From JBFIHZ01 sp041601535 (GTDB taxonomy: Bacteria > Pseudomonadota > Gammaproteobacteria > Xanthomonadales > SZUA-36), in assembly GCA_041601535.1 (NCBI GenBank), contig JBFIHZ010000118.1, positions 1-10,582 of the forward strand: a DNA stretch of 10,582 bases, given 5' to 3'. Every line of letters starts with the position of its first letter. Within the stretch, counting starts at the first letter, position 1. Shown in pieces: positions 1-6,972 of this stretch. A program made the translations under genes and the position numbers. The notes below the pieces were generated by a model. The model was not told the DNA's origin. It saw only the letters and a list, made by a program, of their open reading frames with translations, and searched no databases.

Positions 1-366
1 CCATTCGTCCAGGCCGTCGGGTTTCAGAATCACGCACAGGCCATGCAGGCCGGCCGGGTGAGATATTGCCTGACGGCTGATCGCAGTCACTGTGCCCGAT
101 GTGCTGGCATGCACCAGTCCGCGGTCGGGTGGGGGGTAGTGAGCGATTGGCGCGCCCTTCAGCACGTGTTGGCCGACCTGCACCAGCGGAGTGGCTTCGC
201 TGCCGGCATGCTGTAACAGCGGAATGGACAGGCGTGGCGGTAACGGGGCGAGCTCCAGTGGGGTCTGGCAGGCAATTTTCTTGTTATGACGCAGCCGCAG
301 ACCGCCGTGGAAATGATGCAGTTTTTCTCCGGCCAGTTTGGCCTGCTCGTAGCGGCTGGCCTGCAT
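1..366 (-). CDS. rsxC: RsxC/RnfC, electron transport complex subunit C (N-terminal part, cut by window edge)
   Basis: This is the first 122 codons of the RsxC (RnfC) subunit; the gene continues beyond the left edge. In the family, RsxC is a membrane-associated 4Fe-4S/flavin subunit that passes electrons from NADH into the Rsx/Rnf complex; in E. coli the complex keeps SoxR reduced. The visible part is the N-terminal region: HFHGG near residue 18 followed by LRLRHNKK, then the barrel-sandwich (biotinyl-like) segment containing VGQHVLKGAPI and HASTSGTVTAI. The CxxCxxC ferredoxin motifs lie outside the window. The ATG at 366 overlaps the last base of the rsxB TGA stop (TGATG), which suggests translational coupling. 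A short 16-residue leader precedes HHFHGG, as is usual for RsxC. Identity is secure from the family-typical N-terminus and the gene order. Confidence 0.92.
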   Translation of the reverse strand, partial: MQASRYEQAKLAGEKLHHFHGGLRLRHNKKIACQTPLELAPLPPRLSIPLLQHAGSEATPLVQVGQHVLKGAPIAHYPPPDRGLVHASTSGTVTAISRQAISHPAGLHGLCVILKPDGLDEW

Positions 367-941
367 CAGGCGGTGCCTGCTTCGGCCTGGCCGCCCGGAC
401 CGGTTGGTGCCCGATCGGGGCGTGGCCATTTCCACTCGTTGGACGCGCCGGGCGGCGGCACCATGTCGATGCAATCCACCGGGCAGGGTGGCAGGCACAG
501 TTCGCAACCGGTGCATTCGGAAGCGATGACCGTATGCATGTGCTTGCTGGCACCAAGGATCGCGTCAACCGGGCAGGCCTGGATACACAGTGTACAGCCG
601 ATGCAAACCGCTTCATCAATCACTGCCACGGCAACCGGTTTCTGCTCACCATGGTCCGGGTTGAGGGTCAAGGGTTCCCGACCCAGCAGGTCGGCCAGGG
701 CGCGGACGCCGGCTTCTCCGCCGGGTGGGCACTGGTTGATTTCAGCTTCGCCGTTGGCGATGGCTTCGGCGTAGGGCCTGCAGCCGGGGTAATTGCACTG
801 CCCGCATTGTGTTTGCGGCAACAGCTGTTCAATCTGGTCTGCCACCGGATCGCTGTGCACGCGGAATTTACGTCCGGCCCAGCCCAGGCCGAGCCCGAAC
901 ACCACCCCCAGCACCGACATGATAACGACCGCGGAAATCAT
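366..941 (-). CDS. rsxB: RsxB/RnfB, ferredoxin-like electron transport subunit B
   Basis: This 191-residue protein is the iron-sulfur subunit B of the Rsx/Rnf complex, which relays electrons between RsxC and the membrane subunits. An N-terminal hydrophobic helix (about residues 3-22) anchors it. It is followed by a 4Fe-4S domain with C46, C49, C54 and C71 (CGQCNYPGC...C). Two ferredoxin-type clusters come next: C113/C116/C119/C123 (CIGCTLCIQACP) and C143/C146/C149/C153 (CTGCELCLPPCP). All twelve expected cysteines are present. Length matches the E. coli protein (about 192), and the WKW stretch near the C-terminus is also shared. The ATG at 941 lies 13 nt after the rsxA stop, behind a purine-rich GAGGGAG. 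The C-terminal tail after WKW is proline/glycine-rich and probably disordered. Confidence 0.97.
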   Translation of the reverse strand: MISAVVIMSVLGVVFGLGLGWAGRKFRVHSDPVADQIEQLLPQTQCGQCNYPGCRPYAEAIANGEAEINQCPPGGEAGVRALADLLGREPLTLNPDHGEQKPVAVAVIDEAVCIGCTLCIQACPVDAILGASKHMHTVIASECTGCELCLPPCPVDCIDMVPPPGASNEWKWPRPDRAPTGPGGQAEAGTA

Positions 942-954
942 CTGGCCGGCTCCC

Positions 955-1536
955 TCACAGTTTGGCCAGACCGGTGAAGCCCATAAATGCCAGAGCCATC
1001 AGACCCGCCGTGATCAGGCCGATGGGCGCGCCACGGAAATGCACTGGCACGGCGGCGAAAGCCAGCCGCTCGCGCATCGCTGCGAACATCACCAGCACCA
1101 GCCCGAAACCCAGTGCGGCACCAAAACCGTAGACTGCCGATTGCAGCAGGTTGTGCCCTTGCTGGACATTCAGCAGCGCCACACCCAGCACCGCGCAGTT
1201 GGTGGTGATCAGCGGCAGGAAGATGCCCAGGATGCGGTACAGCAACGGGCTGGATTTACGCATCACTATTTCCGTAAGCTGCACCGTTACCGCGATGATC
1301 AGAATAAAGCTCAAGGTAGACAGGTATTGCAGACCCAACGGCTCCAGCAGGTAATGGCTGAGCAAATAACTGGACGCCGAAGACAGGGTGAGCACGAACA
1401 GGGTGGCCACCGACATGCCGATGGCACCCTCCAGCTTGTTGGACACGCCCATGAACGGACACAGGCCGAGAAAACGCACCAATACAAAATTATTGGCCAG
1501 CACCGTGCTGACCAGGATCAGCAGGTAGTCTGTCAT
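955..1536 (-). CDS. rsxA: RsxA/RnfA, integral membrane electron transport subunit A
   Basis: This 193-residue protein, the same length as E. coli RsxA, is an integral membrane subunit of the Rsx/Rnf complex, homologous to NqrE. Six hydrophobic segments are visible. The two family signature stretches are FLGLCPFMGVS (about residues 22-32) and LPLITTNCAVLGVALLN (about 107-123). The two cysteines in them, C26 and C114, correspond to those that, in related Rnf/Nqr structures, bind an iron-sulfur cluster at the RnfA/RnfE interface inside the membrane. The ATG lies 13 nt after the metG TAG stop, and no good Shine-Dalgarno sequence lies at normal distance. A purine-rich GGGTGAG sits about 20 nt upstream, so translation may depend on metG. 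Co-transcription with metG is inferred from orientation and spacing. Confidence 0.97.
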   Translation of the reverse strand: MTDYLLILVSTVLANNFVLVRFLGLCPFMGVSNKLEGAIGMSVATLFVLTLSSASSYLLSHYLLEPLGLQYLSTLSFILIIAVTVQLTEIVMRKSSPLLYRILGIFLPLITTNCAVLGVALLNVQQGHNLLQSAVYGFGAALGFGLVLVMFAAMRERLAFAAVPVHFRGAPIGLITAGLMALAFMGFTGLAKL

Positions 1537-1549
1537 CGTCGCACGGGCA

Positions 1550-3580
1550 CTAACTCACCCGCATGCCGGGCTGTGCGCCCGCGTCGGGTGATAAAATGAA
1601 CAGGCCGTCACCACCGCCGCTGGCGGCCAGCACCATGCCCTCGGAAACCCCGAAGCGCATCTTGCGCGGCTTCAGGTTGGCCACCATCACCGTCAATTTG
1701 CCCTCCAGCTGCTCTGGCTGATATGCCGATTTGATGCCGGCGAAAACCGTGCGGGTTTCACTGCCTATATCCAGCGTCAGCTTCAGCAGCTTGTCTGATT
1801 CGGCCACGATTTCGGCTTTGACGATACGCGCGATGCGCAAATCAACGGCGGCAAAGCGGTCAATGGTGATTTCATCGGCCAGTGCGGCCACCGCCGGCCT
1901 GGCCGGATCGGCTGCCGCGGCTGTGGCCTTCATGGATTCGCGTGATGCCTCGACAATGGCCTCTACTTTTTTCGGATCCACCCGCATCAGCAGGGCCTGG
2001 AATGTGTTGACGTCCTGGCCGAGCAGGGGCTGCTCGATGGCATCCCAGCAATTCAGGTCGGTGTTGAGGAACTGCCCTGCGCGGTCGGCAGTAAACGGCA
2101 TAACCGGGGCAAGATAGGTCATCAGCACGCGGAACAGATTGATGCCCATGGTGCAGATGCCATGCACCTGTTCTTCGCTGCCTTCCTGCTTAACCAGTTG
2201 CCAGGGCTTGTGCTCGTCGATGTAGCGGTTGGCTTCGTCCGCCAGAGCCATGATGCTGCGAATGGCCGCCTGGTAATTGCGGTTTTCAAATTCGCTGGCG
2301 ATGGCTTCACTTTGTGCCACGAAGGATGCATACAGCTCCGGCTGTGGCAGGCTGGCCGCCAGCTGGTTGCCGTAGTTGCGCTGGATAAATCCGGCACAGC
2401 GGCTGGCGATATTCACTACCTTGCCGACCACGTCGGCATTGACCCGCTGCACAAAGTCCTCGAGGTTGAGATCAATGTCAGCAGTGCCGGGCCCGAGCTT
2501 GGCAGCAAAGTAGTAGCGAAGATAATCCGGTTCCAGGTGATCCAGGTAGGCACGGGCGCGGATAAAGGTGCCACGGGACTTGGACATTTTCGCCCCGTCA
2601 ACGGTAAGGAAACCGTGCGCGTAAACCGCGGTCGGCGTGCGCAAGCCTGCTCCCATCAGCATGGCGGGCCAGAACAGCGTGTGGAAATACACGATGTCTT
2701 TGCCAATGAAGTGGTAGACCTCGGCGGTGGAGTCCGGCTTCCACCAGGCATCGAAATCCAGGCCCTCGCGTTCACACAGCTCCTTGAAACTGGCCATGTA
2801 GCCTATCGGCGCATCCACCCACACGTAAAAATACTTGTTGTCGGTGCCGGGGATGCGAAAACCGAAGTAGGGTTCGTCGCGCGAAATGTCCCAGTCACGT
2901 AATCCGTCGGTAAACCATTCCTGCATCTTGTTGGCGATTTCGGTTTGCAGGGCGCCGGATGCCATCCACTGTTTCAGCGGTTCCTCAAAGGCGGACAGCC
3001 GCACGAAGAAATGCTCGGATTCCCTGACCACCGGTACGGATCCGCTCACCGCTGATCGTGCGTTCACCAGTTCGGTTGGCGAATAGGTGCTGCCGCATGA
3101 CTCGCAGCTGTCGCCATACTGGTCTTCGGTGCCGCACTTGGGGCAGGTGCCGCGGATAAAGCGGTCGGGCAGGAACATCTGCTCCTGCTCGTCGTACAGT
3201 TGTTCAATATTGCGGCGTTCGACATAACCGGCGGCATCCAGCTTCAGGTAGATCTGCTCCACCAACTGGCGATTGAAGTCGGAATGCGTGGACGAGTAGT
3301 TATCAAAACTGATGCCAAAATCGCGGAAGTCGGTTTTGTGCTCGCGGTTCATTTTATCAATCAGTTCTTCGGGCGATTTGCCTTCGGAGCGGGCCCACAG
3401 CATCACCGGCGTGCCGTGGGCGTCATCGGCCCAGGCGAAGTAACACTCGTGGCCGCGCGAGCGCTGGAAACGCGCCCAGATATCGGTCTGGATGTATTCC
3501 AGCATGTGGCCCAGATGGATATCTCCATTGGCGTAGGGCAGTGCGCTGGTCAGCAGGATTTGTCGCTTGTTTTCGGTCAT
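1550..3580 (-). CDS. metG: Methionyl-tRNA synthetase (MetG1 type, with C-terminal tRNA-binding domain)
   Basis: This cytoplasmic class I synthetase charges tRNA-Met with methionine. It is 676 residues, close to the E. coli length. Visible elements in order: the HIGH-type signature as HLGH (22-25), a conserved ADDAHGTP (51-58), the zinc knuckle cysteines C146, C149, C159 and C162 (CPKC...CESC), and the KMSKS loop (331-335). The anticodon-binding helical region follows (about 380-540). After an alanine-rich linker (about 550-570) comes a C-terminal OB-fold of the EMAP/Trbp111 type (about 574-676) that serves dimerisation and tRNA binding. The ATG at 3580 gives the expected MTENKRQILLTSALPYANGD-type start; the Shine-Dalgarno sequence is weak. 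It is first in an apparent unit with rsxA, rsxB and rsxC and is divergent from apbC. Confidence 0.98.
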   Translation of the reverse strand: MTENKRQILLTSALPYANGDIHLGHMLEYIQTDIWARFQRSRGHECYFAWADDAHGTPVMLWARSEGKSPEELIDKMNREHKTDFRDFGISFDNYSSTHSDFNRQLVEQIYLKLDAAGYVERRNIEQLYDEQEQMFLPDRFIRGTCPKCGTEDQYGDSCESCGSTYSPTELVNARSAVSGSVPVVRESEHFFVRLSAFEEPLKQWMASGALQTEIANKMQEWFTDGLRDWDISRDEPYFGFRIPGTDNKYFYVWVDAPIGYMASFKELCEREGLDFDAWWKPDSTAEVYHFIGKDIVYFHTLFWPAMLMGAGLRTPTAVYAHGFLTVDGAKMSKSRGTFIRARAYLDHLEPDYLRYYFAAKLGPGTADIDLNLEDFVQRVNADVVGKVVNIASRCAGFIQRNYGNQLAASLPQPELYASFVAQSEAIASEFENRNYQAAIRSIMALADEANRYIDEHKPWQLVKQEGSEEQVHGICTMGINLFRVLMTYLAPVMPFTADRAGQFLNTDLNCWDAIEQPLLGQDVNTFQALLMRVDPKKVEAIVEASRESMKATAAAADPARPAVAALADEITIDRFAAVDLRIARIVKAEIVAESDKLLKLTLDIGSETRTVFAGIKSAYQPEQLEGKLTVMVANLKPRKMRFGVSEGMVLAASGGGDGLFILSPDAGAQPGMRVS

Positions 3581-3807
3581 GGGGTTTCTTGTTTTCCGGG
3601 CAATAGCGAATTATGTCATGGCCGCCGGATGATCTGTACTCCGGAACGGCAGGCACCGTCCGCCGGTGCCCCGGGCGGGGTCGGTTTTGGCGTTCCGGCC
3701 ACCGTGTCATTTGATTATTAAACCGATACAATGGGCGTTTACTGCCGGACCGCGCAGCGGACCGCTCAGCGCCACCCCCAGGTCATCAGAACAGGTACAT
3801 CATCGAC
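3581..3807. promoter_or_regulatory. Divergent metG / apbC intergenic promoter region
   Basis: This 227-nt gap separates the divergent starts of metG and apbC and must hold promoters for both. The stronger candidate reads toward apbC (separate entry). Toward metG, a CATAAT that fits a -10 box lies at 3610-3615 on the minus strand (5 of 6 consensus bases), about 30 nt before the metG ATG, but no convincing -35 box lies upstream. A 7-bp perfect inverted repeat GGCACCG/CGGTGCC with a 5-nt loop occupies 3652-3658 and 3664-3670. It lies between the two candidate promoters and has no following T run, so it could be an operator-like dyad or chance. No small gene or RNA gene was recognised here. Confidence 0.5.
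3704..3732 (+). promoter_or_regulatory. Candidate sigma-70 promoter for apbC
   Basis: A TACAAT -10 box (3727-3732, 5 of 6 consensus bases) lies exactly 17 nt after GTGTCA (3704-3709, 4 of 6 matches to TTGACA), within an AT-rich patch that stands out from its GC-rich surroundings. The predicted transcript start near 3739 would leave a leader of about 70 nt before the apbC ATG. This is pattern matching only. Confidence 0.5.
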
Positions 3808-4896
3808 ATGCCCGAGTTGAACGAAGAATACGTCAGGAATCTGTTGCGTTCCGTGCAGGACCCGTATGGCACAAGCGACATAGTGGAGGCGGGCTGGGTG
3901 CGCGCAGTGGGCGTCGACCACAACCGCGTGGCGGTGGAGTTGCGTGCCGGCTACCCGGTGGGCGGGTTTCGCGACCGCTGCATTGCCGATATCCAGGCTG
4001 TGCTGCAGGCTGACCCGCTGATCGAACAGGCCAGGGTGAGCCTGGACTGGCGTGTGTTCGCGCACGAGGTGCAGGGCGAGCTCAAGCCCATGGAGCAGAT
4101 CAGGAACATCATTGCGGTGGCTTCCGGCAAGGGCGGGGTGGGCAAATCGTCCACCGCGGTGAACCTGGCGCTGGCGCTGCAGGCGGACGGTGCCCGTGTC
4201 GGCGTGCTGGATGCCGATATTTACGGGCCCAGCATGCCGCGAATGCTGGGTGTGTCAGGCCGGCCGGCAACCGAAGGCAAGCGCATCGTCCCGCAGACTG
4301 GGCATGGCATACAGGTCATGTCCATAGGCTTCATGGTGGAAGAAGACACGCCGATGATCTGGCGTGGCCCGATGGTCACTTCTGCCCTGACGCAGTTATT
4401 GACGGAGACCAACTGGGATGCACTGGATTACCTGGTGGTGGATCTGCCGCCGGGCACCGGTGATATCCAGCTGACGCTGGCGCAGAAAGTGCCGGTCAGT
4501 GGGGCAGTGGTGGTGACTACACCGCAGGACATCGCGTTGCTGGACGCGCGCAAAGCCGTGCAAATGTTCCGCAAGGTGGATATGACGGTGCTTGGCGTGG
4601 TCGAAAACATGAGTACGCATATCTGCAGCCAGTGCGGTCATGAGGAAGCAATTTTTGGCAGTGGCGGCGGGGAACAAATGGCGCAACAATACGATTTGCC
4701 GTTGCTGGGGCAATTGCCGCTGGCCCTGTCCATCCGGCAGGACCTGGATCGCGGCACGCCCTCGGTGGTGGCCGATCCGCAGTCGGAGATTACCGCCAGT
4801 TATCTGCAGTGCGCGCGCCGCACCGCCGCCCTGCTGGCTCAACGGCCACGCAATCTGGCATTGAACATGCCGCAGATTCAGCTGCACAACAGCTGA
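3808..4896 (+). CDS. apbC: Iron-sulfur cluster carrier protein ApbC/Mrp (P-loop ATPase)
   Basis: This 362-residue cytoplasmic protein belongs to the Mrp/NBP35 group of the ParA/MinD-like P-loop NTPases, which hold and transfer Fe-S clusters to target proteins. The N-terminal ~80 residues form a MIP18/DUF59-type domain. The deviant Walker A motif GKGGVGKSS starts at residue 107. DADIYGPS (135-142) and VVDLPPGTGD (210-219) are the further nucleotide-site signatures of Mrp proteins. The CxxC that binds the bridging cluster is C273/C276 (CSQC). Length matches the family (E. coli Mrp about 369). The ATG at 3808 gives a normal N-terminus; the upstream ACAGG is distant and weak. It is divergent from metG, as in E. 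coli, and followed 72 nt later by dcd. Nearby Fe-S clients (RsxB, RsxC, the Rieske protein) fit its role but do not prove a specific link. Confidence 0.96.
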   Translation: MPELNEEYVRNLLRSVQDPYGTSDIVEAGWVRAVGVDHNRVAVELRAGYPVGGFRDRCIADIQAVLQADPLIEQARVSLDWRVFAHEVQGELKPMEQIRNIIAVASGKGGVGKSSTAVNLALALQADGARVGVLDADIYGPSMPRMLGVSGRPATEGKRIVPQTGHGIQVMSIGFMVEEDTPMIWRGPMVTSALTQLLTETNWDALDYLVVDLPPGTGDIQLTLAQKVPVSGAVVVTTPQDIALLDARKAVQMFRKVDMTVLGVVENMSTHICSQCGHEEAIFGSGGGEQMAQQYDLPLLGQLPLALSIRQDLDRGTPSVVADPQSEITASYLQCARRTAALLAQRPRNLALNMPQIQLHNS

Positions 4897-4907
4897 TTCG
4901 CGCACCC

Positions 4908-4929
4908 GGCCCGGCCCGCCAGCCGGGCC
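4908..4929 (+). repeat. GC-rich inverted repeat between apbC and dcd
   Basis: GGCCCGGC (4908-4915) and GCCGGGCC (4922-4929) form a perfect 8-bp stem with a 6-nt loop (CCGCCA). It begins 11 nt after the apbC stop. No T run follows on either strand, so it is not a standard intrinsic terminator. A role as mRNA 3'-end protection, a processing site or a partial attenuator ahead of dcd is inference. Confidence 0.6.
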
Positions 4930-4957
4930 AATGCTGATACCCATTCATTCCCGTAAC

Positions 4958-4962
4958 AGGAG
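4958..4962 (+). promoter_or_regulatory. Shine-Dalgarno that fixes the TTG start of dcd
   Basis: AGGAG ends 6 nt before a TTG at 4969. No in-frame ATG lies near; the first one is codon 12. Translation from this TTG gives MSIKSD, the conserved N-terminus of Dcd proteins, so the site and the homology agree on the start. Confidence 0.85.
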
Positions 4963-4968
4963 TCCGTT

Positions 4969-5538
4969 TTGAGCATCAAGTCCGACCGGTGGATACGCCA
5001 AATGGCCACCACGCAGAATATGATCGATCCGTTTGAGCCCGGCCAGGTTCGCAGTGCGGCGGATGGCAGCCGGCAGATTTCCTACGGCACCTCCAGCTAC
5101 GGCTACGATGTGCGCTGTGCGCCCGAGTTCAAGATCTTTACCAATATCAACTCGGCCGTGGTCGATCCCAAACAATTTGATGCCAACAGTTTCGTGGATT
5201 TCAGTGGTGAGGTGTGCATCATTCCGCCCAACTCCTTCGCGCTGGCCAGAACGGTGGAGTATTTCCGCATTCCCCGCAATGTGCTGACCATTTGCCTGGG
5301 CAAATCCACCTATGCCCGTTGTGGCATCATTGTCAATGTCACTCCGCTGGAGCCTGAGTGGGAAGGCCATGTAACCCTGGAGTTCTCCAACACCACGCCG
5401 CTGCCGGCGCGGATTTACGCCAACGAAGGCGTGGCGCAGTTCCTGTTTTTCGAATCCGACGAGGTGTGTGAAATGTCCTATGCCGATCGTGCGGGCAAAT
5501 ACCAGGGCCAGCAGGGCGTGACCTTGCCCAAGGCATAA
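4969..5538 (+). CDS. dcd: dCTP deaminase
   Basis: This 189-residue cytoplasmic enzyme deaminates dCTP to dUTP, which dUTPase then turns into dUMP for thymidylate synthesis. It belongs to the trimeric dUTPase/Dcd superfamily. Visible signatures are SSYGYDVRC (42-50), IPPNSFALARTVEYFRIPR (85-103), GKSTYARCGI (111-120) and EPEWEGHVTLEFSNT (128-142). E138 falls at exactly the catalytic glutamate position known from E. coli Dcd. Length equals the family norm (about 188-193). The start is a rare TTG, supported by a close AGGAG and by the conserved MSIKSD N-terminus. The gene follows apbC on the same strand, probably in one transcript, with a GC-rich hairpin in the gap. It converges with the degS-like gene downstream. 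Confidence 0.97.
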   Translation: MSIKSDRWIRQMATTQNMIDPFEPGQVRSAADGSRQISYGTSSYGYDVRCAPEFKIFTNINSAVVDPKQFDANSFVDFSGEVCIIPPNSFALARTVEYFRIPRNVLTICLGKSTYARCGIIVNVTPLEPEWEGHVTLEFSNTTPLPARIYANEGVAQFLFFESDEVCEMSYADRAGKYQGQQGVTLPKA

Positions 5539-5596
5539 AGCCCGCTTCAGAGTTCTGACTTTTTACCACGGCTGGCCGGCAGGTGCCGGCCCAGGT
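5539..5596. terminator. Convergent dcd/degS intergenic region with possible terminator elements
   Basis: This 58-nt gap between two convergent stop codons holds two candidate elements. On the plus strand TCAG-AGTT-CTGA (5547-5558) is followed by CTTTTT (T run 5560-5564), a weak 4-bp hairpin with a short T tract that could end dcd transcripts. Further on, GGCCGGC (5574-5580), AGGT, GCCGGCC (5585-5591) forms a perfect 7-bp stem with a tetraloop. It is usable from either strand but lacks a T run. Termination here is expected from the gene layout; the exact element is uncertain. Confidence 0.4.
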
Positions 5597-6724
5597 TCAG
5601 GGCATGGGAGGCTGCTGGATCAGCGTCGCATACGTCTGGAACACTTCGCCCTGCCGCCTGACATCCAGTTCAACCTGAGTGCCGGGCTGAGTAGAGGCAA
5701 TCAGCAGGTTGAACGCCTGTGCGTCATCAACCGGATCGCCATTGACCGCCATGACCGCGTCGCCTTCGCGGATGCCGGCATCCCAGGCAGGACCGCCGCG
5801 GGTTACATCCCGCACGTAAATACCACGCAACAACTGGCTGCCATCGGGCAGGGTGGTGGGTGTCAGGTCAGAGAACAGCGCGCCCAGCCATCCGCGGCGC
5901 ACTGAACCGTAGTCGATGATTTGCTGCATTACGTTGCGCGCAATGCTCATCGGTATGGCAAAGCCAATATTCTGGGCGCCTGACAGGCCGGCCAGATTGC
6001 GGGTATTGATGCCAATCAGTTCGCCGCGGGCATTGATCAGCGCGCCACCGCTGTTGCCGGCGTTGATGGCCGCATCGGTTTGCAAAAACCCTTCAAACAT
6101 GCGCGAACCCTGGGTGTTTCGCCCGGTGGCGCTGATTATGCCCATGGTGACCGTATGGCTCAGCCCCAGCGCATTACCTATGGCCAGTACCACATCACCC
6201 ACCCGCGGCGGGGCCGATTCGGAGATGGGCGCGGTGGGTAAGCCGGTGAGGTTGATTTTCAATACTGCCAGGTCGGTTTCCGGATCTGAGCCAACCACCT
6301 GGGCTCCGCTTAAACGGCCATCCCACAGTGCGATCTTGATGTTCTGCGCCTGGCTGATGACATGGTGATTGGTCAGTATGTATCCGTCTTCGCTGACCAG
6401 CACACCCGAGCCCATGTCGCGGCGCATGCGGTACAGCACCCGGTTGCCCAGGATTTCCCGGGTTTTGGGTCCGACGTTTTGCGGATCCAGCGACTGGGTA
6501 TAGATGCTGACCACCGCGGGCGCAGCGCGATTGACCGCATCGGCGTAGGATTCAGCAGCGCTGGCCGGGGCCACCGGCTGGTTTTGTACTGGCTGGGCGA
6601 CGTCATCCTCTCCTCCACGGTGCTGGGACAGGCTGGGCCAGAAATAAATTACCACGAATGCTATGGCCAGTCCGGTAACCAGCGATCGGAAGATAAATCC
6701 AATGATTTCAAAGGTCTTTTTCAT
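5597..6724 (-). CDS. degS: DegS/AlgW-type membrane-anchored periplasmic serine protease, one PDZ domain
   Basis: This 375-residue HtrA-family protease probably makes the first cut in the anti-sigma factor (RseA/MucA) when misfolded outer-membrane protein C-termini bind its PDZ domain, so activating the envelope stress sigma factor. An uncleaved N-terminal membrane helix (about 9-30) and a polar linker precede the protease domain. The catalytic triad is H121 (TNHHVI), D151 (ETDLAVLKI) and S225 (NAGNSGGAL). A single PDZ domain follows (about 280-370). A lone PDZ plus a membrane anchor favours DegS/AlgW over DegP/DegQ. The open frame runs back to 7102, but MKKTFEIIGF at 6724 is chosen because the helix follows at once and upstream codons run into petA; no start has a good Shine-Dalgarno. 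An alternative ATG at 6790 would add 22 residues. The choice between the degS and algW names is open. Confidence 0.88.
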   Translation of the reverse strand: MKKTFEIIGFIFRSLVTGLAIAFVVIYFWPSLSQHRGGEDDVAQPVQNQPVAPASAAESYADAVNRAAPAVVSIYTQSLDPQNVGPKTREILGNRVLYRMRRDMGSGVLVSEDGYILTNHHVISQAQNIKIALWDGRLSGAQVVGSDPETDLAVLKINLTGLPTAPISESAPPRVGDVVLAIGNALGLSHTVTMGIISATGRNTQGSRMFEGFLQTDAAINAGNSGGALINARGELIGINTRNLAGLSGAQNIGFAIPMSIARNVMQQIIDYGSVRRGWLGALFSDLTPTTLPDGSQLLRGIYVRDVTRGGPAWDAGIREGDAVMAVNGDPVDDAQAFNLLIASTQPGTQVELDVRRQGEVFQTYATLIQQPPMP

Positions 6725-6762
6725 GTGAGGCTGCGAAAATACCTGACCAGGTCCGGCTTGGT

Positions 6763-6789
6763 TGGACAACGGAATGAAGAGTTTGTCCA
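6763..6789. repeat. Inverted repeat in the degS leader
   Basis: TGGACAA (6763-6769) and TTGTCCA (6783-6789) are perfect 7-bp inverted arms separated by 13 nt. The right arm touches the candidate degS -10 box on the minus strand, and the pair lies 39 nt upstream of the chosen degS start. The geometry could suit a dimeric repressor site or a leader hairpin, but one 7-bp pair in 253 nt could also be chance. Confidence 0.4.
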
Positions 6790-6967
6790 TTCTATCGGTA
6801 AATCCGTTGTTTCGCATGAGACGTTTCGGATAAAATACTCGTTTGATTGGCGGGATTTGAAGCTGATTGCGATGCTGAACGGGGATTTGTGCGGTGCATG
6901 TCACCGGAATCGTCGGCATCGTGTGCCTGCCCGATACAAACGGACCCTTCTGGGTTCCATTCCAGCT

Positions 6968-6972
6968 GGAGA
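6968..6972 (+). promoter_or_regulatory. Shine-Dalgarno that fixes the petA start
   Basis: GGAGA ends 5 nt before the ATG at 6978. This supports 6978 over the upstream in-frame ATG at 6894. The latter would add 28 residues with no resemblance to Rieske proteins and would push the twin-arginine motif away from the N-terminus. Confidence 0.75.

Noticed and set aside
99..977. Long plus-strand open frame (292 codons) across rsxC-rsxB
   Set aside because: It lies antisense to rsxB and rsxC, which have clear family motifs. The translation is low-complexity, Gly/Ala/Arg-rich and resembles nothing known; it is a shadow in GC-rich DNA.
793..1599. Plus-strand open frame (268 codons) across rsxA, rich in Gln and His
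   Set aside because: Antisense to the highly conserved membrane protein RsxA; the Q/H-rich composition is the expected reverse of Leu/Val codons.
2162..2902. Plus-strand open frame (246 codons) inside metG
   Set aside because: Antisense to the conserved catalytic core of MetG, with no recognisable domain or ribosome binding site.
3652..3670. GGCACCG/CGGTGCC stem as an intrinsic terminator
   Set aside because: It lies in a divergent promoter gap where no transcript should end, and no T run follows on either strand.
4396..4944. Minus-strand open frame (182 codons) opposite apbC
   Set aside because: Antisense shadow of the ApbC ATPase domain; no family resemblance.
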